NCBI RefSeq assembly: GCF_003315245.1 | Contig: NZ_QNRT01000004.1 | Location: 124,001-188,000 of the forward strand | From: Arenicella xantha | Lineage (GTDB): Bacteria; Pseudomonadota; Gammaproteobacteria; Arenicellales; Arenicellaceae | DNA length: 64,000 bases | Direction of reading: 5' to 3' | Shown here: piece after piece, positions 18,794 to 27,821 of the stretch | Layout of the letters: each line of letters begins with the position of its first letter | Numbering within the stretch: the first letter of the stretch is position 1 | Notes under the pieces: generated by a model | Databases searched by the model: none | Told to the model about the DNA's origin: nothing | The model's input: only the letters and a program-made list of their open reading frames with translations | Translations under genes and position numbers: made by a program

Positions 18794-19861
18794 CTAAGCC
18801 GCTAAAATGAAATCTTGCATCTCGGTTAAACCCGCTTGATTAAGCGCTGTGTAGATGCGTTGACGTGCGCCGCGCGCGCTGACAGCAATTAAGCAAGGAG
18901 TGCTAATTGCTCTGAGTTCACTTTCGCTCGGGGTAGTGCCAATTATGTAGATTGGCTTTTGCCGTTTAGTCCGGTTCTTGAGCTTAGGGTTGATGTCCAC
19001 GAATTGCACCACGTGTACATTGTTTTGCAGCAAGCCATCATGCAGCTTTAGGCCGGTCGGACCTGCGCCCCACACAGAGCATTGATGATGACCTTGCAGT
19101 TTCAAATACCTTGAAAGATAGTGTGCCTTGCAGTCAATGAATTGCTGCTTTGCGTAACGTTGGTCGGTGCGCGATGTCCGTTGATCGTAATCTCTCCAGT
19201 GCAGTAGCGCGTCGCCATCAGGCTTACCGAATCTCAGCCCTGCTAGATGGGCGCGACACCAAAGGTCGTAGTCTTCCGGCCAGTCGGTGTTGTTATAGCC
19301 ACCTAAATTCTGTAACACCGAGCGGCGCATAAAGGCGGTTGGATGGGGGATCGGGCTTTCGACGAATAGGTTATTAGCAATGGAGAGGGGGTCACATAAT
19401 GCGTTAATCCAGTCTTGATACAGCGCGTATCCGCGGTCGACGGCGCCCGAGTCTTTGAATAGTTCGATTTTGGCACCGACGATATCGACCGTCGGGTGAT
19501 CTAATAAATATGTTAGCTGCCGAGATAGTCGTAGCGGCATGGCTATGTCGTCACCATCCATTCGCGCAATGAATGGGTGGCGAGCTTGCTCAAGACCGAA
19601 ATTCAATGCTGTGACGATGCCGCGGCCCGGTGATTGTATGATCTTGAGCCGCTCATCGTTAGGCAGTGACTGGATGGCCGTATCGGTCGAGTTATCGTCG
19701 ATTAGAATTAGTTCGAGTAAAACATCCTGTTGAGCCAGAATACTTTGTACGGCGGGCCTTAGATATGCGCCAGCATTATGCACTGGCATGAGCACGCTTA
19801 TGCCGAATGCGCTGGAAATGCTCGTCGTCGTCAAGGCTGTGGTGGCTAGGTGTTTTACCAA
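18794..19861 (-). CDS. Family 2 glycosyltransferase with a C-terminal nucleotide-binding-like domain
   Basis: GT-A fold glycosyltransferase: residues 21-230 contain ISVLMPVHNAG, LILIDDNSTD and the metal/nucleotide-sugar motif MDGDD (101-105), plus WPEDYDLWCRA near 194. A second domain (about 258-355) starts with SVWGAGPTGLKL, a Rossmann-like glycine-rich turn, followed by VDINPK; this resembles acyl- or nucleotide-binding appendages on some sugar-modifying enzymes. The only start consistent with an intact first strand is TTG at 19861, six bases after the arsS stop and in the same frame as arsS. Because arsS neighbours are often glycosyltransferases, a role in arsenosugar assembly is possible, but this protein is longer than the usual arsenosugar-associated glycosyltransferases, so that is inference. 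Confidence 0.85.
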   Translation of the reverse strand: MVKHLATTALTTTSISSAFGISVLMPVHNAGAYLRPAVQSILAQQDVLLELILIDDNSTDTAIQSLPNDERLKIIQSPGRGIVTALNFGLEQARHPFIARMDGDDIAMPLRLSRQLTYLLDHPTVDIVGAKIELFKDSGAVDRGYALYQDWINALCDPLSIANNLFVESPIPHPTAFMRRSVLQNLGGYNNTDWPEDYDLWCRAHLAGLRFGKPDGDALLHWRDYDQRTSRTDQRYAKQQFIDCKAHYLSRYLKLQGHHQCSVWGAGPTGLKLHDGLLQNNVHVVQFVDINPKLKNRTKRQKPIYIIGTTPSESELRAISTPCLIAVSARGARQRIYTALNQAGLTEMQDFILAA

Positions 19862-19864
19862 CGC

Positions 19865-20917
19865 TTAGTCGGCCAATACGCCGCCACAACTGCTGCCTGC
19901 GCCGGCGGTACAGCCAAAGCAATGGCGATTCGTAGCAATCGGACTGCCAGGCACGTCATTGACGTCGAGTTCCCATAGGTGACGATTGGCTCCACCATTC
20001 ATTGGGATCTCCAGCATTTGATTGAAGTCGCAGTCATAGACCCGGCCCTCCCAATCCAAATTAATCAGATACCGACACATTAATTGATCAACGGTGGCGG
20101 CATTGAAGTTACTGACTAGTAGATGTTGATAGTCTTCTAGCTCGCCATCTCGTTTTAAGGCGTGTGCAAAGCGATTAATAGGAATGTTGGTGATGGCAAG
20201 TAGCTTAGAAAAGGTGATTTCGAAATTGTCCCATAACATCTGACGGTAATCTTGCTCTAGACTAGCTTGTGGTGGTGGTAAGAATGCGCCGCCAGGGTTG
20301 TAGACTAAATCTAGGCTCAAGTCTTGATCATGACCGTAACCCATTCGGTTTAATAGCTGCAGGCCGGCGATGCTTTTATCAAACACACCCTTACCGCGTT
20401 GGGCATCGACGTTATCTTCGGTGTAACACGGTAACGAGCAAACGAGTCGTACACGGTTATCTGCATACCATTGAGCCAAGTCTTCTTGTCCTGGTTCAAA
20501 CAGCACAGTGATATTGCATCGTGACGTGATTTGAATACCCATGCTGAGCAATTCAGTACAAAACTGACGAAAATGAGGGTTTAATTCAGGTGCGCCGCCG
20601 GTTAAGTCTACTTTGCTAATGTTAGCTTCGGCGGCCCACACTAGAATTTTTTGCATGACCTCCCAAGTCATTATCTCAGTGCGCTTCGGCCCCGCATCCA
20701 CGTGGCAGTGATGGCATGCTAGATTGCACAATTTTCCGAGATTGATTTGTAACTCTTGAGGACGCTCATGGGTAAGTCCTAAGGCATGTTGATTTAATAC
20801 TGAGTGGAAGTGTGGTCCAGTCGTCGGAATATTGATCTGGCTATCTAAGTCGATATCATCAGGCACGAACTTGCCGTCTTCCACTCGAATGTTGATTTCT
20901 TGAAGGGTATTGTTCAT
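19865..20917 (-). CDS. arsS: Arsenosugar biosynthesis radical SAM protein ArsS-like
   Basis: Radical S-adenosylmethionine enzyme of the ArsS family, which is proposed to attach the deoxyadenosyl moiety to dimethylarsenite in arsenosugar synthesis. Residues C64, C68 and C71 form the CxxxCxxC cluster motif (LCNLACHHCH), followed by the DLTGGAPELNPHFR strand. The C-terminal part carries extra cysteines (CRYLINLDWEG, DCDF and CFGCTAGAGSSCGG). In some ArsS proteins one of these last positions is selenocysteine; here the codon is TGT, so this is the all-cysteine form. Length 350 is normal. No arsM methyltransferase is visible nearby. It is the fifth gene of the metG-rsxB-nth-FIST run, after a 113-base gap, and is directly followed by a glycosyltransferase. 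Confidence 0.88.
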   Translation of the reverse strand: MNNTLQEINIRVEDGKFVPDDIDLDSQINIPTTGPHFHSVLNQHALGLTHERPQELQINLGKLCNLACHHCHVDAGPKRTEIMTWEVMQKILVWAAEANISKVDLTGGAPELNPHFRQFCTELLSMGIQITSRCNITVLFEPGQEDLAQWYADNRVRLVCSLPCYTEDNVDAQRGKGVFDKSIAGLQLLNRMGYGHDQDLSLDLVYNPGGAFLPPPQASLEQDYRQMLWDNFEITFSKLLAITNIPINRFAHALKRDGELEDYQHLLVSNFNAATVDQLMCRYLINLDWEGRVYDCDFNQMLEIPMNGGANRHLWELDVNDVPGSPIATNRHCFGCTAGAGSSCGGVLAD

Positions 20918-21030
20918 TTACAAAGCGTGTAATTTAGTGTCATTGATGAAGCCTGAGTGACTGTGAGCCTTAATCTAGGACCGACTCGGATGACTATATC
21001 ATTCGGCAAAGTTGAAGTCGCTCGCTAGTG

Positions 21031-22137
21031 TCACTGTGTTCTAAATAGCGCCATCACCGTTGAATAGTGTCGAATCAGCCCAGCAAATTGTTGTCCTGGA
21101 GCGATTTCGGCATTGCTGTAGAAGCCAATAGCTGGTGTGTTTGGAAAAGCGTTTTTAAACTCGAGTAAATCGGCATCAACTCCAGCAAAAAACTCCGCGC
21201 CACGACCGACGTTAGGAAAGATCAAACCAAAATCTGGTTGTTTACTCTGTCGTTGTTGGGACGCATGCAGTTGGGTTTGTACAGATTGTAGGGCGGCGTT
21301 GGCGTCACGCGTCGCCCAAGCCATGTGTCTACCGGCTCGCGCCGAACCAGATAACCGCACGAGCTGTGCGTCTCGATCTACCGAAATTACGTGGTGAAGT
21401 CTGTATTGGCCTTGAGTAATATCGCTCGCAGAGCTGGTTTCGGACACCAAGCATAGTAAGCCAAAGTAGTCATTTGGTTCTGCATCGTTAATGTATTTGA
21501 GCAGGTTGTCACTTGCCGCTTGGAGGTCAATTTCGTAAACGCTGTGCTCTTCAGAGCGATTAATTTGCATGACGGGCGACAGGAGCTTGACCCCTGGGCA
21601 GACGATTAGCTCGGCATTAAATTGCTGATTAAATCCGCACTGAATGAACTCGCGTTCAACAATGCGACCGCTTTGCCAGACCGAGTATGGGCCGTGTCCA
21701 TATTCATCGGTAGTCACTGCGCCGAATTGCGGTATGTCGCTTGAGTTTACTGCGATGGTGGCCGTATTGGGCGTGGCTAAGGTGAGCACTAGTTCAGGCG
21801 GCACACCTTGTTGTTGTAGTAAATGTAGTGGCGAGAGCCCCATTGCTTGTGGGAATACCATTGCCACAGCGCCTTCCGCATCTAGAATCCAGTCATCCTC
21901 GGTTAGCAGGCCAACTGCGCAGCATCCGAATACTTGCGGAGTTCCTGCTGCTTTAGCGGCTTGTTTGATGGCTTCTTGTGGCTCGAACGCATAGCCATTA
22001 CTCAAAAATAATAGCACGCTGCCGATGGTACAGGCAGGCATCTTGGCGATGGCTTGTTGCACCGCCTTGCGCGCGTGATCGTCTGTCGCGAAGGCACCAT
22101 AGCTCACACCAGTTGATACTATGGAGGGCTTACTCAT
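21031..22137 (-). CDS. FIST-domain sensory protein
   Basis: FIST proteins (FIST_N plus FIST_C) are putative small-ligand sensors, usually partnered with signalling domains; the ligand is thought to be an amino acid or related molecule. The N-terminal domain begins near residue 15 and shows VLLFLSNGYAFEP, QVFGCCAVGLLTEDDW and GAVAMVF; the C-terminal half includes LNPNVGRG-like GLIFPNVGRGAEFF and FPNTPAIGFYSNAEIAPG, typical of FIST_C. No signal peptide or attached output domain is present, so it would act through partners. The ATG at 22137 overlaps the nth stop by eight bases; an upstream TTG is less likely. The translational coupling to nth is the only contextual hint. Confidence 0.85.
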   Translation of the reverse strand: MSKPSIVSTGVSYGAFATDDHARKAVQQAIAKMPACTIGSVLLFLSNGYAFEPQEAIKQAAKAAGTPQVFGCCAVGLLTEDDWILDAEGAVAMVFPQAMGLSPLHLLQQQGVPPELVLTLATPNTATIAVNSSDIPQFGAVTTDEYGHGPYSVWQSGRIVEREFIQCGFNQQFNAELIVCPGVKLLSPVMQINRSEEHSVYEIDLQAASDNLLKYINDAEPNDYFGLLCLVSETSSASDITQGQYRLHHVISVDRDAQLVRLSGSARAGRHMAWATRDANAALQSVQTQLHASQQRQSKQPDFGLIFPNVGRGAEFFAGVDADLLEFKNAFPNTPAIGFYSNAEIAPGQQFAGLIRHYSTVMALFRTQ

Positions 22138-22768
22138 CAATTATCTTCTTATTGTATTCGCATAGGTCACTGATGATGCAGGACCCGCAGCGCGGCTTAC
22201 GAGCGATGCAGGTATATCGCCCGTGTAGGATTAACCAGTGGTGTGCATCGACTAAGAACTCCTCGGGAATAAATTTCAACAGGGCTTTTTCCACCGCTAA
22301 CACGGTTTTTCCGGGAGCGATCCGCGTCCGGTTCGATACTCTGAATATATGTGTGTCGACCGCCATGGTCGGATGCCCAAATGCGGTGTTGAGTACAACA
22401 TTTGCCGTCTTACGCCCAACCCCGGGTAGTGCTTCGAGTGCTGAGCGGTCGTCGGGAACTTCGCTGTTGTGCTCATCGATTAATAGCTTACATGCCGCAA
22501 TTACGTTCTTAGCTTTACTATTGTACAGCCCAATGGTTTTGATGTACTGGCTCAACCCGTCTACGCCTAGGGCGTAAATGGCTTCAGGTGTATTCGCAAC
22601 GGGGTAGAGTTTTGCAGTCGCTTTATTCACACCAACGTCGGTAGCTTGAGCCGACAAGATCACCGAAATAAGCAGTTCGAAGTTAGAGCTATAGGCTAAC
22701 TCTGTTTTTGGCGAAGGGTTCTCGGCGCGAAATCGGCTAAATATTTCGTGGCGCTTTTGTTTATTCAT
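22130..22768 (-). CDS. nth: Endonuclease III
   Basis: Bifunctional DNA glycosylase/AP lyase that removes oxidised pyrimidines. The 212-residue protein has the helix-hairpin-helix LPGVGRKTANVVLN with the catalytic lysine K120, the catalytic aspartate D138 in MAVDTHIFRVSNR, and the C-terminal [4Fe-4S] ligands C187, C194, C197 and C203 in the C-x6-C-x2-C-x5-C spacing. It starts 10 bases after rsxB ends, the pairing seen in many proteobacteria, and is overlapped by the FIST gene at its 3' end. Confidence 0.97.
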   Translation of the reverse strand: MNKQKRHEIFSRFRAENPSPKTELAYSSNFELLISVILSAQATDVGVNKATAKLYPVANTPEAIYALGVDGLSQYIKTIGLYNSKAKNVIAACKLLIDEHNSEVPDDRSALEALPGVGRKTANVVLNTAFGHPTMAVDTHIFRVSNRTRIAPGKTVLAVEKALLKFIPEEFLVDAHHWLILHGRYTCIARKPRCGSCIISDLCEYNKKIIDE

Positions 22769-22778
22769 TGACTGCTGC

Positions 22779-23408
22779 TTATTCGCTGCGTTGTTTGACT
22801 CGCGCCAGTGCCGCTGCGATGTCGTGCTTTATTTGCTCGCTACCTTTTTCTTTGCGCAACTCTTTGAGCTTGGCTAGCGAGCTTTTGGCTTGTGTGCGGG
22901 CGGATTCTCTGGCAAGTTTCGCATTGGTTTGAGCGCGAGCACGCGCTGTTGCGTCAGGAGAATAATCGTCCCATCGCCAAGTGAAGTCGGGTTGTTGGGG
23001 CTGGTCAACCATGTCAATACAATCCACAGGGCAGGGCTCAATACATAATTCACAGCCAGTACAGTCGCGTTCAATCACTGTGTGCATTACTTTAGCCGAA
23101 CCCAATATAGCGTCGGTTGGGCAGGCTTTGATGCACATAACGCAGCCGATGCAAATGGCTTCGTCGATTACCGCAAGCTGTTTAGGCTTATGGATACCAA
23201 ACTTTGGGTTCAGTGGTTTACCAATACGGCCCAATAGGCTGGCTAAGCCGCGAATGGTGACGTCACCACCGGGCGGGCATTGATTGATATCAGCCTCGCC
23301 ATCGGCAATCGCCACAGCATAGTCGTGGCAGCGCGGATAACTACACTGCGTGCATTGAGTTTGCGGTAGCCATTCGTCGATAGCTTTGATTTTCTGGTCG
23401 CGTTGCAT
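22779..23408 (-). CDS. rsxB: RnfB/RsxB-type ferredoxin protein (orphan)
   Basis: Iron-sulfur protein of the RnfB/RsxB family. An N-terminal Fe-S domain has C19, C22, C27 and C44 ([15 protein letters not shown]...QCPPGG), and two ferredoxin-type [4Fe-4S] motifs follow (C86-C96 and C116-C126). A lysine/alanine-rich coiled tail (about 155-209) completes it. The membrane anchor of classical RnfB is absent and no rnfA, C, D, G or E gene adjoins it. The standalone form beside nth is known in several proteobacteria, where it may supply electrons or Fe-S clusters to other enzymes. The 10-base spacing to nth suggests a link to that [4Fe-4S] enzyme, which is inference. Confidence 0.92.
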   Translation of the reverse strand: MQRDQKIKAIDEWLPQTQCTQCSYPRCHDYAVAIADGEADINQCPPGGDVTIRGLASLLGRIGKPLNPKFGIHKPKQLAVIDEAICIGCVMCIKACPTDAILGSAKVMHTVIERDCTGCELCIEPCPVDCIDMVDQPQQPDFTWRWDDYSPDATARARAQTNAKLARESARTQAKSSLAKLKELRKEKGSEQIKHDIAAALARVKQRSE

Positions 23409-23425
23409 TGGAAATCGGCTACAGC

Positions 23426-25456
23426 CTATTTAACGCGCATTCCTGGTTGTGCGCCGTCATCTGGGCTCAGCACAAACAATTCGGAGCCACCGGGCCCGGC
23501 GGCTAGCACCATGCCTTCTGAAATACCAAAACGCATCTTTCGTGGCGCTAGGTTTGCCACCATGACGGTGAGCTTTCCTTCCAGTTGTTCCGGTTGGTAT
23601 GCCGACTTGATTCCAGCGAACACATTTCGTGTTTCACCACCTAGATCTAAGGTTAGTTGCAATAACTTGTCAGCCCCTTCAACGTGTTGCGCCGCAACAA
23701 TCTTGGCAATGCGCAGGTCGACTTTGGCGAATTCGTCGTAATTAACTTCTGCCGAAATCGGATCCAATGCTAATGGTGAATTTGGATCGATGGTTGGCGC
23801 TAGGTTTTCTTTGCTTTCTTCAATCATTTTGTCAACGGAGTCTTTTTCTACTCGGGTCATGAGCGGAGTAAATTTGTTGATGCGGTGGTTCAGCAGCGGT
23901 GACTGCAGATCGCTCCACATTAAGGGTTCGATATTTAAAAAATCTTCTGCGCGTTCAACTAAGCTCGGCAAAATTGGCTTTAGGTAAATGCATAGCGAGC
24001 GAAACGCATTGATTCCAGCCGTGCATACCTGCTGGACTTCATCTAGCTTGGATTCGTCTTTAATTAAAACCCAAGGTTTGTGTTCATCGATGAACTGATT
24101 AGCGGTATCCGCTAGAGCCATGATGTCGCGCATCGCTTGTGAGAATTCGCGCTTTTCATAGCGAGCCGCAATCGCTTCTGAGGCATCGGCAAACGCTTGC
24201 TGAAGTTCGGGGGCGGCAGTTTGTGCGGCTAGTTGACCATCAAACCGTTTGCTTATAAAACCCGCGCAACGTGATGCAATGTTAACCATTTTCCCCACCA
24301 CGTCGGAGTTGACTCGCGCGCTAAAGTCATCGAGGTTGAGGTCCATATCGACAACATTATTACCTAGCTTGGCAGCGAAGTAGTAGCGCAGGTATTCCGG
24401 GTTGAGATGATTGAGGTATGTTTCAGCCATCACAAAGGTGCCACGAGTCTTCGACATTTTGGCACCGTCGACGGTCAAAAAACCGTGTACGAAAACGCCA
24501 TTTGGAATCCTGAAGTCCGCGGCTTGAAGCAATGCGGGCCAGAATAAAGTATGAAAGCGCACGATATCTTTGCCGATAAAGTGATAGAGCTCTGCTTCAC
24601 TGTCGGGCAGCCAATAGCTGTCCCAATTATCACCATTGGCATCACAGGCGAGTTTATGGCTGGCCATATATCCAATAGGAGCGTCCAGCCATACGTAAAA
24701 ATATTTACCCGGTGCGTCGGGTATCTCAAAGCCCCAATAAGGTGCATCGCGACTAATATCCCAGTCGATCAGGCCGTTTTCAAACCATTCGCCGAGCTTA
24801 TTGGCGATTTCTGGTTGGAGCGCATCTGAGCTTTTCCAAGCGTTAAGCATTTGTTGAAAATCACTTACCTTGAAAAAGTAATGTTCGCTTTCGCGTTCGA
24901 CTGGTGGTTTGCCCGACAGCACTGAATAGGGGTCAATTAAGTCAGTGGTGTCGTAGGTAGTACCGCACACTTCACAATTGTCACCGTACTGGTCCGGGCT
25001 TTTGCATTTGGGGCAAGTTCCTTTGACATAACGATCTGGCAAAAACATGCTTTTTTCTTCGTCGTAGGCTTGTTTGATAACGCGTACATCAATGTGCCCG
25101 GCATCTCTGATGCGGCGATAAATTTCTTGACTGAGCCGTTTATTTTCAGGATGGTGCGTGCCGGTATAGTTATCTAGGTGTATATGAAACCCAGCGAGCG
25201 ACTCTTTGTGTTGTGCTTCTATCTGATCGATCAGTTGCTGGGCAGACAAGCCTTGTTTTTCTGCGCCGAGCATAATTGGCGTGCCATGCTGGTCGTCGCC
25301 GCCAACAAAGGTAACCTGGTGGCCACGTAATTTTTGGAATCTGGCCCAAAAATCGGCCTGCATAAAGCCCACCATGTGACCAAGGTGTAGTGGCCCGTTG
25401 GCATAGGGGAGGGCATTTGTAATAAGAATTTTTCGAGGCGCGTGCGAGTCAGACAT
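23426..25456 (-). CDS. metG: Methionyl-tRNA synthetase
   Basis: Charges tRNA-Met and tRNA-fMet with methionine. The 676-residue protein has the HIGH-type motif HLGHMVG near the N-terminus, a zinc knuckle CPKC...CEVC (about residues 145-165), the KMSKS-type motif KMSKTRGTF, an anticodon-binding helical domain, and a C-terminal EMAP/Trbp111-like tRNA-binding domain (about 575-676, [10 protein letters not shown]...[16 protein letters not shown]) used for dimerisation. I take the ATG at 25456 rather than the TTG nine bases upstream. It heads a minus-strand run with rsxB (17 bases) and nth. Confidence 0.97.
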   Translation of the reverse strand: MSDSHAPRKILITNALPYANGPLHLGHMVGFMQADFWARFQKLRGHQVTFVGGDDQHGTPIMLGAEKQGLSAQQLIDQIEAQHKESLAGFHIHLDNYTGTHHPENKRLSQEIYRRIRDAGHIDVRVIKQAYDEEKSMFLPDRYVKGTCPKCKSPDQYGDNCEVCGTTYDTTDLIDPYSVLSGKPPVERESEHYFFKVSDFQQMLNAWKSSDALQPEIANKLGEWFENGLIDWDISRDAPYWGFEIPDAPGKYFYVWLDAPIGYMASHKLACDANGDNWDSYWLPDSEAELYHFIGKDIVRFHTLFWPALLQAADFRIPNGVFVHGFLTVDGAKMSKTRGTFVMAETYLNHLNPEYLRYYFAAKLGNNVVDMDLNLDDFSARVNSDVVGKMVNIASRCAGFISKRFDGQLAAQTAAPELQQAFADASEAIAARYEKREFSQAMRDIMALADTANQFIDEHKPWVLIKDESKLDEVQQVCTAGINAFRSLCIYLKPILPSLVERAEDFLNIEPLMWSDLQSPLLNHRINKFTPLMTRVEKDSVDKMIEESKENLAPTIDPNSPLALDPISAEVNYDEFAKVDLRIAKIVAAQHVEGADKLLQLTLDLGGETRNVFAGIKSAYQPEQLEGKLTVMVANLAPRKMRFGISEGMVLAAGPGGSELFVLSPDDGAQPGMRVK

Positions 25457-25596
25457 TGGGTGCAATTGCAGAAGCTGAATAGCCCGCTAATGTAACCGTT
25501 TTAAGCAATGATCACAATGCTATAGCCTTAGCAACAGCACTACTTATGTTCACAATAAGTGGCGCTATTCACACAACTTATTATGCACAACAGGCG

Positions 25597-26340
25597 CTAC
25601 TGACGGACCAGGTCGTCAAGCTGGTAACCGGTAAGTTTAGAAACGTTCTTGAAAACGTAGAACAATGCGCAAATCGTGATGATCATGCAGGGAACCACGA
25701 TCACTGGATAACTGTAAAGGTTCATAGTTCCCAGTTCGCTGTTGAATGCATCAGTTCCCGATTCGCTGACCACGATCGATTTGGCTAATACAAAGTTCAG
25801 GACCGCTGATAGAACGAAGCTACTTGCCAGCAACCAAGTGGCATTTCTCAGCATTCGGTCGAACTCTGGCTTACGTCCATTTTCGAGTAAACGTTGGTCT
25901 ACCTTGTCTGTGTCTAAAAACGCGTCGTTGAACAAGAATAAGCGCACCAATGGTTTCTTTGTATAAGTCGACAAAATTGTTGCGATTGCGATGACACCAG
26001 GAATAAGCGCTTCTTTATATGCTATGTACTCTTTGGGTAGTTTCAGAATACCGATGCTACCCGTGAGTAAAATGCTGATGAATCCTAAGGCCGGCACAAA
26101 GCCAATTTTTTTTTCAGATATAAAGCCCCACAAACCGACCGCGGCAGGCAAGCTGAGTGCGGCAATTAAAGCATAAGTTGGGCCAAGCATCTCGGCACCG
26201 CTTAGCTGCTTGAGGATCAATGTGGGCACGATGACGCAGACAATTAAGTCAACAAATACACTGCGCGCGCCGGCTGGTTTGGGGGCTGGTTCGTTTTGTG
26301 TATCCACAGTCGCCGCTTTTTCAAGATCCGTCATAGTCAT
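25597..26340 (-). CDS. VC0807-like integral membrane protein
   Basis: A protein of about 247 residues with six or so hydrophobic segments and a short cytoplasmic N-terminus. The pattern (SVFVDLIVCVIVPTLIL...GPTYALIAALSLPAAVGLWGF...KKPLVRLFLFND) resembles the VC0807 family, a group of uncharacterised inner-membrane proteins. The central charged loop (about 140-165) contains FNDAFLDTDKVDQRLLENGR. Two in-frame ATGs occur (26340 and 26334); either may be used. It is separated by 12 bases from the outer-membrane protein gene upstream, suggesting co-transcription. No function is assigned. Confidence 0.75.
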   Translation of the reverse strand: MTMTDLEKAATVDTQNEPAPKPAGARSVFVDLIVCVIVPTLILKQLSGAEMLGPTYALIAALSLPAAVGLWGFISEKKIGFVPALGFISILLTGSIGILKLPKEYIAYKEALIPGVIAIATILSTYTKKPLVRLFLFNDAFLDTDKVDQRLLENGRKPEFDRMLRNATWLLASSFVLSAVLNFVLAKSIVVSESGTDAFNSELGTMNLYSYPVIVVPCMIITICALFYVFKNVSKLTGYQLDDLVRQ

Positions 26341-26352
26341 TACCAATCAGCT

Positions 26353-26973
26353 TTAGAAGCTGACTCTTACCCCTAGCGACGTAGTATCGAAGGAGCCCTT
26401 GATTTCATCGTCTTCGGCTTCAAGTTTTCGAAAATCAAGCGTAATGCCGACGTTGTCAGTAACAAAAAACTGTGCTCCGACGCCGTATGCGTTACCTTCC
26501 TCTACGGGTTTGCCAATATGTGCATTGATTTCAAAACGGTCGGTTAAGTTAATGCGTACGCCCGCTTCGGCCCCGACATAACCAAGGTCTTCGTCTTCTT
26601 CAAATCCGCCGGCTCGAAGTGATAGTTCATCACGACGGGCACGAATCAGGCCATAAACTTGCGTCTGAGGTAGCTCGAATGTCATACCAAATGCCGCAGA
26701 TGAGATGTTGTCATCGATATTGCCACCCAGTATTTCATCGCTTTCAAGTTCAAAGCGACTAAGTTGCAAGAAGAAGATGCCTAGCTCAAGGCTGCCCGTT
26801 AGCGCGAATCCGTCAAGGTCGAGATTGACCGTGGTGTTGCCATCGGTGACGTCAAGATTACCGGAAGCGACATATTCAAGTCCTACATAGGTGAAGCTCG
26901 GCGTGTCAGCGTGTGCTGCCACATTCAGGCTGAGTGCCGTGATCGTAGTGATCAACAAAAGAATATTTTTCAT
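26353..26973 (-). CDS. Small outer-membrane beta-barrel protein
   Basis: A 206-residue protein with a clear signal peptide (MKNILLLITTITALSLNVAAHA), alternating hydrophobic/hydrophilic strands throughout and a C-terminal phenylalanine in a strand (TSLGVRVSF), the signal for BAM-dependent outer-membrane insertion. The strand count suggests eight to ten strands, in the size class of OmpA-like or YfaZ-type barrels. No specific family could be named with confidence. The acidic loops may face outside. It lies directly upstream of the VC0807-like gene on the same strand. Confidence 0.78.
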   Translation of the reverse strand: MKNILLLITTITALSLNVAAHADTPSFTYVGLEYVASGNLDVTDGNTTVNLDLDGFALTGSLELGIFFLQLSRFELESDEILGGNIDDNISSAAFGMTFELPQTQVYGLIRARRDELSLRAGGFEEDEDLGYVGAEAGVRINLTDRFEINAHIGKPVEEGNAYGVGAQFFVTDNVGITLDFRKLEAEDDEIKGSFDTTSLGVRVSF

Positions 26974-27084
26974 GGTAAGGTATTGATGTTGTTCGGGTTA
27001 GTTAATGATACGCGAAAAAGCGGCGCGGTCAGAATTAAAGTTATTTATACTTGCCCCATTGTACCTGTCTGACAAGCCGTAATT

Positions 27085-27774
27085 GTGAATCTGAATGAAA
27101 TTGATGAGTCTATAGAGGCTCCGCAAGTAGCCGAAACCACTTCGAGTAAATATATAGTCGTGGAGGGACCTATCGGTGTTGGTAAATCAAGTTTAACGCG
27201 AAAGTTGTCCGAGACCTTGGGCTCATCGCTGTTACTTGAAAAGCCTAACGAAAATCCGTTTCTACAACGGTTTTACAAGTCTCCAAAGCGATTTGCACTG
27301 CCAACGCAGCTGTTTTTTCTGTTTCAACGCGTTCGGCAGTTGTCTGAGGTGAAGCAAGAAGACATGTTCGCGCCTGGACGTGTGGCCGACTTTATGTTGG
27401 AAAAGGATCCTATTTTTGCGCAGCTCACATTAGATGATGATGAGTTTCGACTGTATCAGCAGGTCTATCGAAATCTAGCCATTGACGCGCCAGTGCCGGA
27501 TTTAATGGTCTATCTACAAGCGCCAGTAAATGTACTGCAACAACGCATTAAAAAGCGTCGCATAAAGTATGAGCAAGATATCGAAGTAAGCTATTTGCAG
27601 CGTTTGAGTGATGCATATACAACGTATTTCCATCGGTACTCGGAAACTCCACTATTGATCGTTAATGCGGCTGAGATTAATCCAATTGATAACGAGTCGC
27701 ACTATAATGCGTTACTCAGGCATATTGATCGAATTGATGCGGGCAAACATTTTTTTAATCCGCTTGTCGTTTAA
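27085..27774 (+). CDS. Deoxynucleoside kinase family protein
   Basis: P-loop kinase of the dNK/thymidine-kinase-2 family, phosphorylating deoxynucleosides for salvage. The 229-residue protein has the Walker A motif VEGPIGVGKSSL (about residues 27-38), the ERS/DR-type segment replaced here by ADFMLEKDPIFAQ, and the LID arginines KKRRIKYEQDIEVSYL near 158-172. No upstream ATG keeps the frame; GTG at 27085 is the apparent start. It precedes panB by about 47 bases. In many gammaproteobacteria a kinase of this family sits between folK and panB; here folK is not visible, so this may be a trimmed version of that cluster. Confidence 0.88.
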   Translation: MNLNEIDESIEAPQVAETTSSKYIVVEGPIGVGKSSLTRKLSETLGSSLLLEKPNENPFLQRFYKSPKRFALPTQLFFLFQRVRQLSEVKQEDMFAPGRVADFMLEKDPIFAQLTLDDDEFRLYQQVYRNLAIDAPVPDLMVYLQAPVNVLQQRIKKRRIKYEQDIEVSYLQRLSDAYTTYFHRYSETPLLIVNAAEINPIDNESHYNALLRHIDRIDAGKHFFNPLVV

Positions 27775-27821
27775 CCTGTTGTTTAATTGATGGTTTTAAT
27801 CAGTAATTATTGGAGAATGTT

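Noticed and set aside
19905-19920. Possible selenocysteine in the C-terminal motif of ArsS
   Set aside because: The codon at the expected position is TGT (cysteine), not TGA, so no recoding is needed.
20269-20511. Plus-strand frame inside arsS
   Set aside because: It lies wholly within a gene with clear radical SAM motifs.
21978-22577. 199-codon plus-strand frame opposite nth and the FIST gene
   Set aside because: Both minus-strand genes are supported by motifs and this translation resembles no family.
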